Below, one piece after another: positions 4,870 to 12,323 of a stretch of DNA of 16,324 bases (within the stretch, counting starts at the first letter, position 1; each line of letters opens with the position of its first letter). Where the stretch lies: NCBI GenBank assembly GCA_905234575.1, contig CAJOIG010000007.1, positions 1 through 16,324 of the forward strand, in the 5' to 3' direction. The stretch comes from an uncultured Oscillospiraceae bacterium (GTDB lineage Bacteria > Bacillota > Clostridia > Oscillospirales > Oscillospiraceae). A program made the position numbers and the translations under genes. The notes below the pieces were generated by a model, which saw only the letters and a program-made list of their open reading frames with translations, was not told the DNA's origin and did no database searches.

Positions 4870-7345
4870 CCGCATCCGCATCCCCGACCTGACGCCGGAT
4901 TTCGGCGAGTATTCGCTGAACGACCTTCTGCAGGAATACGCCCGGCGGAATCCCTCCCCGGCGCGTCCGGCCAAGGTCGAAGCCGCCGCTCCCTCCCCCT
5001 CCGTTCCGGAACCGGAGCTCCCGCCGGTCCCGGAGTTTCGTGCTGCCCAAAAGGAGCCCGAGTCCGTCCTCCGGGAGCCCGTCCCTTCGGAAGCGGCCCC
5101 GCCGGAGACCGCGGAGGAAATCGCCGCGCGATCCCGCCGCGCCGCCATGAACGCGCTGGGCGAAACGCTGCGTCAGTACCAGAAAAACGCCGTGCCGGAA
5201 CCTGAGCCCATGCCGGAGCCGGAGCCGGAACCCGAACCGGAACCCGAGCCGGAAACGGAGCCCGAGACCGTAGCCGAGCCCGTACCGGTCCCGACGATCG
5301 AGGCGGAACCGGCACCCGAGCCCCAGCCTGCGCCCGAACCCGAGCCGGAGCCCGAGCCGGAGCCCCGGCGTCCGCGGGTGACCGTCGGCGAGGACGGGAT
5401 CATCACGCTGCAATATGACCATCCCGTCTGGTCCGAGCCCGAGGAGCCCGAGGACGAGGCCAGCCCCGAGCCCACGTCCGACGACGCGCCGGGGCCCGGG
5501 CCCGCGGAAGAGCCGGAATCCGTTCCCGAAGCGGAACCCGCGTCCGAACCGGAACGGCCTGTTCGAAAGCGCCGTCCCGCGGCCGCGGCCGCAAAGCCCC
5601 AGCTCTCGTTCACCGAGCGGTTCCTGGCCCCGGTCGTGCGGCGAATCGCCACGATCCTCGCCCGGCGGCAGATGCAGTATGCCGAGGCCGCCAACTGGCC
5701 GGAGCCGCTGGACATCCGGGACACACCGGAGCTGAAGCCCGGCAAGGCCGCGAAATACTACACCTCCCTGCTCGGCCCGCTGACGCTGCGGCTGCGCGTC
5801 GCCCTGGTCCTGACGGTCATTCTGGCCTGGATCGGCTTCGGGCTGCCCATGGCGGGCATGCTGGGCCGGAGCCTGCCGCTCCAGGCGGGCGTAAGCCTCG
5901 TGCTGCTCCTTGCCGTGATGATGGCGGCGCTGGACGTGTTTTCCGCCGGACTGCGCCAGCTGTTCGATCTCAAGCCCGGCGCGGAGGCTGTCGCCGCACT
6001 GTCCGCGATCTTCTCCGCCGTCGACGCGCTGCGCGTCCTGCTCGGCCACGGAACAGCGCTTCCCTTCTGCGCCATCGGCGCGGCCTCCCTGACCGCCGCC
6101 CTCTGGGGCGAGCGGCTCACCTGCCGGGCCATGCGCCGCACGTTTACCACCGCGGCCTCGACGAAGAACCCGTCCGTGCTGGCCTCCGCCGGGACGGAGA
6201 ACAGCCGGACAAGCCTGCTGCGCGCCCCGCGGGACACCGTGGAGGGCGTCGTCCGACGCAGCGAGTCCCAGGACTTCTGCCGCACGACCTATGCCGCGGC
6301 GGCTCCGTTCCTCATTGCAGGGTCTCTGCTGCTCGCCATCCTCGCGAGCGTGGGCGAGGGAGGCGGCGGTTTCCTGCATACGTTTTCCGCGCTGCTGTCC
6401 GTCAGCGCCTCCTTTGCGGCGTTCTTCGCCTTTCCCCTTCCCTACGCCGTCGCCTCCCGCCGCCTGCGCGCCGCGGGCGCGGCCCTGGCCGGCTACGACG
6501 GCTGCGCCGACATCGGCCGCAACCGCCGCATCGTCATCACGGACGAGGACCTGTTCCCGCCCGGCACCGTCAAATTCTCCGAGATCAACGCCGCCGAGGG
6601 CGTGTTCCTCGGCAAGGTCGTCTCCACCACCGCGGCGCTCATCGGCGCCTCCGGCAGCGGCGTCGCCGGCCTTTTCGACGAGCTCGTCGAGCGCCGGGGC
6701 TACCGCATTCCCGCGGTGGAGCAGTTCGTCTGCCATGAGGGCGGCGGGCTGTCCGGCATCGTCGGGGGCGATACCGTTTTCGTCGGGTCGGCGGGCTTCA
6801 TGAACCTGCAGGGCATCCGTCTGCCGCAGAACATGCAGACCCGCAACGCCATCTGCACCGCCATCAACGGCGAGCTCGTCGGCGTGTTCGTCGTGGAGTA
6901 CATCCCCGTCACCAGCGTGCAGGACGCTTTGGTGACCCTCATGCGCGGCAAGACGCAGACCGTCTTCGCCATCCGGGACTTCAACATCACGCCCCGCATG
7001 ATCGGGAAGCTCTTCCGCCTGCCGACGGACAACTTCAACTTCCCCTCCTTCCGCGAGCGCTACCGCATCGCCGGGATGGCTTCCCAGGACGCCCCCATCG
7101 ACGCCGTGTTCTCCCGCTCCGGGATGCTTCCCCTGGTGGAGGCGGCGGAGGGCGGCCGGAAGGTCTACAGCGCCTGCCGGGTGAGCACCCTGCTCTCCCT
7201 CATCGGGACCGTCATCGGCATGCTCATCCTGTTTCTGCTCTGCCGGGTCGGCTCCTTCGACACGGCCTCCGTCGGCAACGTACTGAGTTTCATGCTGCTG
7301 TGGTCGCTGCCGTCGGTCATCCTCTCCCTTGGCCCCAACCGGTGA
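4862..7345 (+). CDS. Degenerate P-type ATPase-like membrane protein with Pro-Glu-rich head
   Basis: 827 residues. Residues 1-290 are soluble and low in complexity, with a Pro-Glu repeat at 112-168. Hydrophobic segments follow at about 314-334, 341-363, 374-395 and 399-416, then 478-497 and 507-530. From there the layout follows a heavy-metal P-type ATPase. FPLPYA (524-529) sits where a CPC-type motif would be. VITDEDLF (558-565) sits where VVFDKTGT would be. EGGGLSGIVGGDTVFVG (626-642) resembles the nucleotide-domain GxGxxG...VGN stretch. AIRDFN (703-708) replaces TGDN. No GDGxND is found before two last membrane segments. D561 may be the remnant phosphorylation site, but Lys, Thr and Gly of DKTGT are gone, so ATP-driven transport is unlikely. 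This assignment is my reading of motif order and spacing, not a database match. The gene starts inside the stop of rlmB, with only a distant GAGG (4843-4846), suggesting coupled translation. Confidence 0.65.
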   Translation: MSDRIRIPDLTPDFGEYSLNDLLQEYARRNPSPARPAKVEAAAPSPSVPEPELPPVPEFRAAQKEPESVLREPVPSEAAPPETAEEIAARSRRAAMNALGETLRQYQKNAVPEPEPMPEPEPEPEPEPEPETEPETVAEPVPVPTIEAEPAPEPQPAPEPEPEPEPEPRRPRVTVGEDGIITLQYDHPVWSEPEEPEDEASPEPTSDDAPGPGPAEEPESVPEAEPASEPERPVRKRRPAAAAAKPQLSFTERFLAPVVRRIATILARRQMQYAEAANWPEPLDIRDTPELKPGKAAKYYTSLLGPLTLRLRVALVLTVILAWIGFGLPMAGMLGRSLPLQAGVSLVLLLAVMMAALDVFSAGLRQLFDLKPGAEAVAALSAIFSAVDALRVLLGHGTALPFCAIGAASLTAALWGERLTCRAMRRTFTTAASTKNPSVLASAGTENSRTSLLRAPRDTVEGVVRRSESQDFCRTTYAAAAPFLIAGSLLLAILASVGEGGGGFLHTFSALLSVSASFAAFFAFPLPYAVASRRLRAAGAALAGYDGCADIGRNRRIVITDEDLFPPGTVKFSEINAAEGVFLGKVVSTTAALIGASGSGVAGLFDELVERRGYRIPAVEQFVCHEGGGLSGIVGGDTVFVGSAGFMNLQGIRLPQNMQTRNAICTAINGELVGVFVVEYIPVTSVQDALVTLMRGKTQTVFAIRDFNITPRMIGKLFRLPTDNFNFPSFRERYRIAGMASQDAPIDAVFSRSGMLPLVEAAEGGRKVYSACRVSTLLSLIGTVIGMLILFLLCRVGSFDTASVGNVLSFMLLWSLPSVILSLGPNR
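5195..5365 (+). repeat. Pro-Glu dipeptide repeat coding region
   Basis: Codons CCG/CCC and GAG/GAA alternate to encode a near-continuous Pro-Glu run, residues 112-168 of the 827-residue protein, broken by short Val/Ala/Thr segments. Such runs form extended, stiff, acidic linkers. The DNA itself is an imperfect six-base repeat and may vary in length between strains. Confidence 0.8.
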
Positions 7346-7384
7346 AAAAGTCCGTTTCGGGCGAGAATTCGCGCCGATAAGCTA

Positions 7385-7413
7385 TTGCCAAGGATTACGC
7401 AATCGTGTATAAT
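7385..7413 (+). promoter_or_regulatory. Strong promoter of the EF-G-like gene
   Basis: TTGCCA (7385-7390) and a perfect TATAAT (7408-7413) are separated by 17 bases. A leader of about 70 bases follows, then AAGGAG (7478-7483) eight bases before the ATG. No terminator with a T-run separates it from the preceding gene, so some read-through is possible. Confidence 0.85.
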
Positions 7414-7491
7414 ATTTAATCGTGGCGCGGGAAAGCGCCCATCATCCAACTCTGTACCTGGTTTATTGATTTTATAGAAGGAGAAAACCCT

Positions 7492-9522
7492 ATGAGCACA
7501 GAACTGAAGAAGATCCGCAACATCGCTCTTCTCGGCCACGGCGGCAACGGCAAGACCACGCTGGCGGAGAGCATCCTCTCCATCACCGGCATGACCGACC
7601 GCATGGGCAAGGTCGTGGACGGCAACACCGTTTCCGACTTCGACGCGGAGGAGATCCGCCGTCAGATCAGCATCTCCGCCGCCACCATGTACGCCAACTG
7701 GCAGGGCTTCAAGATCAACCTCATCGACACGCCGGGCTTCTTCGATTTCGCCGGCGAGGTCCGCCAGGCGCTGCGCGTCGCGGACATCGGCGTGATCTGC
7801 GTCTCCGCGAAGGACGGCCTGAACGTCGGTGCCGAGAAGAGCTGGAAGCTCCTCAAGGCCGCCGGAAAGCCCCGCGCCATCTACATCTCCAAGCTCGACG
7901 AGGACCACGCGGACTTCGACCGGACCTTCGACAGTCTGCGCGAGGCCTTCGGCAACTCTGTCTGCGCCATGACCGAGCCCATCAAGCAGGGCGACAAGTA
8001 CGTCGGCATCGTGGACGTCATCACAAAGAAGGCCTTCAAGATGGAGAACGGCAAGCGCGTCGACATGCCCGTCCCCGCGGAGATGGAGGGCCGTCTCGAG
8101 GAGCTCTATACCGAGCTTGCCGAGTCCGCCGCCGAGACCAGCGAGGAGCTCATGGAGAAGTACCTCGAGACCATGGAACTCTCCCCCGAGGAGATCTCCG
8201 GCGCGCTGAGCACCGCCGTTGCGGACGGCAGCATCTGCCCCGTGTACTGCGGCAGCGCCTTCACCGGCCTCGGCACCCGCGTCCTCCTCGACGCCGCGAT
8301 CTCCATCTTCCCCGAGCCCAACGAGGGCGGCAAGCCCCTCGATCCCAACGGCCCGGCAAAGGTCATCGTCTACAAGACCGTCTCCGACCAGTTCGGCAAG
8401 TTCTCCCTGTTCAAGGTCGTCTCCGGCAAGGTCACCGGCGACATGACCCTCACGAACGCCCGCTCCGACGCCAAGGAAAAGCTCGGCCACGTCTATGCCA
8501 TGCAGGGCAAGAAAAACACCGAGGTCCCCGAGATCGGCTGCGGTGATTTCGGCGCCGTCTCCAAGCTCAGCGACACCAAGACCGGCGACACCCTCTGCGC
8601 CCCCGGCGCGGTGGAGGCCCTGCCCGGCATCGAGTTCGACGTCCCCTGCTACCAGATGGCCATCGCCCCGAAGGTAAAGGGCCAGGACGACAAGGTCGCC
8701 CAAGGCCTCGCCCGTCTGAACGAGGAGGACCCGACCTTCAGCGTCACCCTGAACGCCGAGACCCACCAGCAGGTGGTCGCCGGCGCCGGCGATATGCACA
8801 TCAACGTCCTCTGCTCCAAGCTCAAGACGAAGTTCGGCGTGGAGGTGGAGCTCTCCCCCGCCCGCGTGGCCTACCGCGAAAAGATCCGCAAGACCCTCGA
8901 CACCCACGGCCGCCACAAGAAGCAGACCGGCGGTCACGGCCAGTTCGCCGACGTCAAGATCCGCTTCGAGCCCCAGACCGAGCAGGAAGACATGATCTTC
9001 GCCGAGGAGGTCTTCGGCGGCTCCGTTCCCAAGAACTTCTTCCCCGCCGTGGAAAAGGGCCTGCGCGAGTGCTGCGAGAAGGGCGTCCTCGCCGGCTATC
9101 CCATGGTCTACCTCAAGGCCGTCCTGTACGACGGCGGCTATCACCCCGTCGACTCCTCCGAAATGGCGTTCAAGACCGCGGCCGGTCTCGCCTATAAGGA
9201 GCTCGTGAACGCGAACCCCGTCATCATGGAGCCCATCGGCCTCATGAAGATCACCGTTCCCGACGCGAACATGGGCGACATCCTCTCCGACATCCAGTCC
9301 AAGCGGCGCGGAACCATGCTCGGCATGACCGCCCACGAGGGCATGCAGGTCATCGAGGCCGAGGTCCCCATGGCCGAGGTCACCACCTACGCCATCGACC
9401 TTCGCAGCATGACCCAGGGACGCGGCTCCTTCACGCTGGAGTTCGTCCGCTACGACGAGGTCCCCGGCAACGTCCAGCAGAAGATCATCGAGGAAGCCAA
9501 GGCCCTGGCCGAGGCGGAGTGA
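7492..9522 (+). CDS. Elongation factor G-like translational GTPase (EF-G2 type)
   Basis: This five-domain translation GTPase has 676 residues, slightly shorter than EF-G (about 690-700). Nucleotide motifs are GHGGNGKT (15-22, P-loop), DTPGFFDF (79-86, G3), SKLD (133-136, in place of NKxD) and GSAF (254-257, G5). Domain II, domain III (ETHQQVVAGAGDMH), domain IV with the QTGGHGQF loop, and domain V (PIGLMKITVPDANMGDI) follow. G1 as GHxGxGKT, together with a non-His residue after DTPG, is typical of the EF-G-like paralogue group rather than housekeeping FusA. The absence of rpsL, rpsG and tuf around it agrees. The codons are strongly biased to C and G endings, which suggests high expression. 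The exact role is unknown, and ribosome translocation under special conditions is an inference. Confidence 0.87.
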   Translation: MSTELKKIRNIALLGHGGNGKTTLAESILSITGMTDRMGKVVDGNTVSDFDAEEIRRQISISAATMYANWQGFKINLIDTPGFFDFAGEVRQALRVADIGVICVSAKDGLNVGAEKSWKLLKAAGKPRAIYISKLDEDHADFDRTFDSLREAFGNSVCAMTEPIKQGDKYVGIVDVITKKAFKMENGKRVDMPVPAEMEGRLEELYTELAESAAETSEELMEKYLETMELSPEEISGALSTAVADGSICPVYCGSAFTGLGTRVLLDAAISIFPEPNEGGKPLDPNGPAKVIVYKTVSDQFGKFSLFKVVSGKVTGDMTLTNARSDAKEKLGHVYAMQGKKNTEVPEIGCGDFGAVSKLSDTKTGDTLCAPGAVEALPGIEFDVPCYQMAIAPKVKGQDDKVAQGLARLNEEDPTFSVTLNAETHQQVVAGAGDMHINVLCSKLKTKFGVEVELSPARVAYREKIRKTLDTHGRHKKQTGGHGQFADVKIRFEPQTEQEDMIFAEEVFGGSVPKNFFPAVEKGLRECCEKGVLAGYPMVYLKAVLYDGGYHPVDSSEMAFKTAAGLAYKELVNANPVIMEPIGLMKITVPDANMGDILSDIQSKRRGTMLGMTAHEGMQVIEAEVPMAEVTTYAIDLRSMTQGRGSFTLEFVRYDEVPGNVQQKIIEEAKALAEAE

Positions 9523-9543
9523 TCATACCGACAACAAACACCA

Positions 9544-9569
9544 ACAGGGGAAGCGCTTGCTTCCCCTGT
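9544..9569 (+). terminator. Perfect 11-bp hairpin without a T-run between EF-G-like and SGNH genes
   Basis: ACAGGGGAAGC (9544-9554) pairs perfectly with GCTTCCCCTGT (9559-9569) around loop GCTT. It is followed by CCTTACAGG rather than a T-run, so termination would be inefficient. It could be a partial terminator, an RNA processing or stability element, or both. It lies between the stop at 9522 and the next AGGAG. Confidence 0.5.
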
Positions 9570-9586
9570 CCTTACAGGAGAGACCC

Positions 9587-10447
9587 ATGAAAGAACGATC
9601 CATCCGCGATTATTTCCACCTGATGTGGATGACCGCCATCGTGCTGTGCGCTGTCACAGCGCTGTTCGTGACGCTGTTCGTGTCCTGCACGAAGGCCCCG
9701 GCCGGGCAAGCGCCCGCCGTCTCCGCGACGGCAGCCGCCCAGACCTCCGAACCCTCCGAGCCCTCCGCTCCCGCCGACACGCCGGAGGCCACACCCGAGG
9801 CCACCCCGGAGCCGACGCCGGAGCCCATCCCCACGGAGCTCCAGCTCACCGACGACATGGGCCAGGAATACCTCGACAAATGCATCTTCCTTGGCGACAG
9901 CACCACCTACGGCATGCTCGCCTACGGTGTGCTGCCCAAATCACAGATCTGGACGCCCTCGAGCGGCACGCTGACCCTCAACGCCCAGAGCTATGCCGAG
10001 ATCGACGTCTATGCCGACGACGGCTCCAGCCGCAGCATGTCCATCCGGGACGCCGTGGCGGAGATCCAGCCAGAGATCCTCGTCGTCACCCTCGGCGTGA
10101 ACGGCATCTCCTTTATGGACGAGGCGTCCTTCAAGGAGGAGTACACGGATCTCATCGGCGCCATTCAGGACCTGAGCCCCGACACGAAGATCATCTGCCA
10201 CTCCATTTACCCCGTCATTGACTGGCAGGCGCCCGAGGGCATCAACAACGAGCGCGTCAACGCCGCGAACGTCTGGGTATACGACATCGCGGTCGCCACC
10301 GGGACCCGATACCTCAACACCCACGACGCGCTGATGGGACCGGACGGCAACCTCGTCGAGGACTACGGCAACGGCGACGGCATCCACCTCGACCCGGACG
10401 GCTTCGCCATCGTGCTGAACTCCGTCCGCACCCACGGCTACCGCTGA
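9587..10447 (+). CDS. Membrane-anchored SGNH/GDSL-type hydrolase
   Basis: A 286-residue exported esterase-like protein. A single hydrophobic segment (about 11-33) ends in FVSC, which could be a loose lipobox with Cys34 or simply an anchor. A Ser/Pro/Thr/Glu-rich linker (about 38-85, with TPEATPEATPEPTPEP) crosses the cell wall. The SGNH domain then shows IFLGDST (block I, catalytic Ser), TLGVNG (block III Asn) and DGIHLD near the C-terminus (block V Asp and His). The catalytic set looks complete, so the enzyme is probably active on acyl or acetyl esters, perhaps on wall polymers. The ATG at 9587 is chosen for AGGAG (9576-9580) six bases upstream. The earlier in-frame start at 9557 lies inside the upstream hairpin. 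Confidence 0.82.
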   Translation: MKERSIRDYFHLMWMTAIVLCAVTALFVTLFVSCTKAPAGQAPAVSATAAAQTSEPSEPSAPADTPEATPEATPEPTPEPIPTELQLTDDMGQEYLDKCIFLGDSTTYGMLAYGVLPKSQIWTPSSGTLTLNAQSYAEIDVYADDGSSRSMSIRDAVAEIQPEILVVTLGVNGISFMDEASFKEEYTDLIGAIQDLSPDTKIICHSIYPVIDWQAPEGINNERVNAANVWVYDIAVATGTRYLNTHDALMGPDGNLVEDYGNGDGIHLDPDGFAIVLNSVRTHGYR

Positions 10448-10457
10448 TACGGACACG

Positions 10458-10498
10458 AAAACGACCTCCCGCATAGGATGAAAGTGGGAGGTCGTTTT
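10458..10498. terminator. 13-bp perfect hairpin: terminator and sequestered Shine-Dalgarno
   Basis: AAAACGACCTCCC (10458-10470) pairs perfectly with GGGAGGTCGTTTT (10486-10498) across a 15-base loop. It follows the SGNH hydrolase stop and has the A/T tails of a bidirectional terminator. The right arm also holds GGAGG (10487-10491), nine bases before the ATG at 10501 of the next gene, so the same stem hides that ribosome binding site. Confidence 0.8.
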
Positions 10499-10500
10499 CT

Positions 10501-11001
10501 ATGGAATCGAACGAGTATCAGCTCCTGCGCTGGCAGAGCTCGCTGGAGGATTTTTCCCAGGTATGGAGCCGCGTTCACGGAAGCACGGAGACGACGGACG
10601 AGCAACGCCCGACGCCGGAAAACCCGCTGCGGGACATGGCGGCGGAGGCGGAACGGGCGGCGGACTTTGACCGCACGCTATCGGGCCGGTTTCGCAGCGA
10701 AGGCCGGACGCTCCTCCTGCGGCACGCCTGTCAGGCGGGAGCCCGGGCCAAGCGGCTGCGGGCGGAGGCCTTCCTCGCCGACGGCAGTCTGCCGCTCCCC
10801 GGGGAGAGCTGTCCCTGCGCCGGAAACCGTCTCACCGCCCTGCGAAGCGCCATGCTGCGGGACGAAGGCGCGGCAAAAACCTATGAGTCTGCCGCCCGGC
10901 ACGCGGACGGCGATCTGCGGGCAGCACTGACCGCATACGCCGCCGAGACGGCAACCGCCGCCGAGGAGAAGCGCCGCCTCATCCTGCGCTGCTTCGCATA
11001 A
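10501..11001 (+). CDS. Ferritin-like domain protein with reduced metal sites
   Basis: This is a 166-residue, almost entirely helical protein. The opening ESNEYQLLRWQSSLEDFSQVW and the two paired helical blocks (about 43-95 and 112-165) resemble ferritin-like proteins of Clostridia, in which each block carries an E...ExxH iron site. Here the first block has AEAERAADF and later QAGARAKRLRAEAF, and the second has LRDEGAAKTYESAARH and AAETATAAEEKRR, so the ExxH histidines look lost. A cysteine pair, CPC, lies near 101-103 in the linker. Iron storage or peroxide handling is therefore doubtful. Family placement is from pattern memory. The start is supported by GGAGG nine bases upstream within a hairpin. 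It ends in tandem TAA stops. Confidence 0.55.
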   Translation: MESNEYQLLRWQSSLEDFSQVWSRVHGSTETTDEQRPTPENPLRDMAAEAERAADFDRTLSGRFRSEGRTLLLRHACQAGARAKRLRAEAFLADGSLPLPGESCPCAGNRLTALRSAMLRDEGAAKTYESAARHADGDLRAALTAYAAETATAAEEKRRLILRCFA

Positions 11002-11004
11002 TAA

Positions 11005-11034
11005 ACCTCCCCGTTCAAAACGAACGGGGAGGCT
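11005..11034. terminator. Convergent terminator after ftsZ and the ferritin-like gene
   Basis: CCTCCCCGTTC (11006-11016) pairs perfectly with GAACGGGGAGG (11022-11032), loop AAAAC. On the minus strand the stem is followed by TTTATTAT, the better tail, so it mainly ends the ftsZ transcript. It sits 17 bases past the ftsZ stop. Confidence 0.8.
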
Positions 11035-11050
11035 TCATGCTATCCGAGAT

Positions 11051-12190
11051 TTACTTGGAGTTGAAGATCTTGAAGATGCTGTCGAAGGGATCTTCCTCCT
11101 CCGGCGCGGCGGCGGGCCGAGCCTCGGCCACGGACTGGGCCGCATTGGAGAAGAGGTTCTCTTTCACGTCCTCCACGGGAGCGGCGGGCGCCGGAGCGCT
11201 GCTCGCGGCGACGGCCTTCGCCGTGGGGCTGTCGTCGTCGAAGCCGGTGGCGATGACGATGACGCGGATCTCGTCCTCCATGGAGTTGTCGAAGCTCGCG
11301 CCGAAGATGATGTTGGCGTCGGGATGCGCGGCGGCCTGAACCAGGTTCGCGGCGACCTCCACGTCCTCGAGGCCCATGTCCTCGGAGCCGGTGATGTTGA
11401 TGAGAACGCCCCGGGCGCCGTTGATGGAGGTCTCCATGAGCGGGCTCGAAATGGCCATCTGGGCGGCGTCCTCCGCCTTGCCCTTGCCGACGGCGTGGCC
11501 GACGCCCATGTGGGCAAAGCCCGCGCCGCGCATGATGGTGCAGACGTCCGCGAAGTCAAGGTTGATGAAGCCGGTGTTCTTGATGAGGTCGGAGATGCTG
11601 GTGACGGCCTGGTGCAGGACCTCGTCCGCGATCTCAAAGGCGTTCGCGAAGGTGACCTTCTGGTCGGTGGCGTATTTCAGGCGGTCGTTCGGGATGACGA
11701 GGAGGCTGTCCACCTTGCCGAGGAGCTCGTCGATGCCGGTCATGGCCTGGGTCATGCGCTTCTTGCCCTCAAAGCCGAAGGGCTTCGTGACGACGCCGAC
11801 GGTGAGGATGCCCGCCTCCCGGGCGATGTCCGCGATGACGGGGCCCGCGCCGGTGCCGGTGCCGCCGCCCATGCCGGCGGTGATAAAGACCATATCGGTG
11901 CCCTCCAGGGCCTTCGCGATCTCGTTGCGGCTCTCCTCCGCGGCCTTACCGCCGACGGTGGGGTCGCTTCCGGCGCCCTGACCGTGGGTGAGCTTCTCGC
12001 CGATCTGGATCTTCTGGTCCGCCGTGGACATGGAAAGGGCCTGGCGGTCCGTGTTCACCGCGATAAACTCCACGCCGCTGGTGCCGGAGCTGACCATGCG
12101 ATTGACGACGTTGCCGCCCGCGCCGCCGATACCGACGACCTTCAGCGTAACGACATTCTCCGGACCGGTCTCAACGATACGATCTGCCAT
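11051..12190 (-). CDS. ftsZ: Cell division GTPase FtsZ
   Basis: This tubulin homologue forms the cytokinetic Z ring. The 379 residues include GGAGGN (22-27), the tubulin signature GGGTGTG (108-114), the nucleotide contact NDRLKYATD (168-176) and the T7 loop NLDFAD (210-215), whose Asp residues activate GTP hydrolysis. A disordered Pro/Ala linker (about 320-360) leads to a C-terminal peptide, EEEDPFDSIFKIFNSK. The usual conserved tail that binds FtsA and SepF, of the DIPxFLR kind, is replaced by this PFDSIFKIF form. GGGAGG lies ten bases before the ATG. The gene is separated from ftsQ by 133 bases that hold its own promoter. ftsA does not precede it, unlike in the classical cluster. Confidence 0.98.
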   Translation of the reverse strand: MADRIVETGPENVVTLKVVGIGGAGGNVVNRMVSSGTSGVEFIAVNTDRQALSMSTADQKIQIGEKLTHGQGAGSDPTVGGKAAEESRNEIAKALEGTDMVFITAGMGGGTGTGAGPVIADIAREAGILTVGVVTKPFGFEGKKRMTQAMTGIDELLGKVDSLLVIPNDRLKYATDQKVTFANAFEIADEVLHQAVTSISDLIKNTGFINLDFADVCTIMRGAGFAHMGVGHAVGKGKAEDAAQMAISSPLMETSINGARGVLINITGSEDMGLEDVEVAANLVQAAAHPDANIIFGASFDNSMEDEIRVIVIATGFDDDSPTAKAVAASSAPAPAAPVEDVKENLFSNAAQSVAEARPAAAPEEEDPFDSIFKIFNSK

Positions 12191-12251
12191 AATTCATTTG
12201 CCTCCCGTGTATGGTGTAAACGGTTTTTTCCGTCACAATTTCTTATGTTAC

Positions 12252-12280
12252 ATTTTATTACGAAAAACCGAGCAGGTCAA
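12252..12280 (-). promoter_or_regulatory. ftsZ promoter
   Basis: Read on the minus strand, TTGACC (12280-12275) and TAAAAT (12257-12252) are separated by exactly 17 bases, giving a leader of about 55 bases before ftsZ. The sequence upstream of the -35 is AT-rich, as in an UP element, and includes the inverted repeat GTTTCTT (12283-12289) / AAGAAAC (12312-12318), which could be an operator or a weak ftsQ end hairpin. Confidence 0.75.
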
Positions 12281-12323
12281 TAGTTTCTTGAAAAATATTA
12301 TGTAAATTGATAAGAAACCATGA

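Noticed and set aside
5195..5365. CRISPR-like or satellite repeat at the Pro-Glu region
   Set aside because: There are no spacers and the period is six bases within an intact reading frame, so it is simply a dipeptide-coding repeat.
4808..6736. Long minus-strand frame opposite the membrane protein, rich in Arg, Gly and Leu
   Set aside because: It is an antisense shadow of the Pro-Glu repeat and GC-rich codons, with no start signal and no domain resemblance.
7165..9336. Long open frame on the minus strand opposite the EF-G-like gene
   Set aside because: It is a mirror of strongly C/G-ending codons in the sense gene. Its translation is dominated by Gly, Ala, Val, Asp, Leu and His without recognisable motifs, while the sense strand encodes a complete GTPase.
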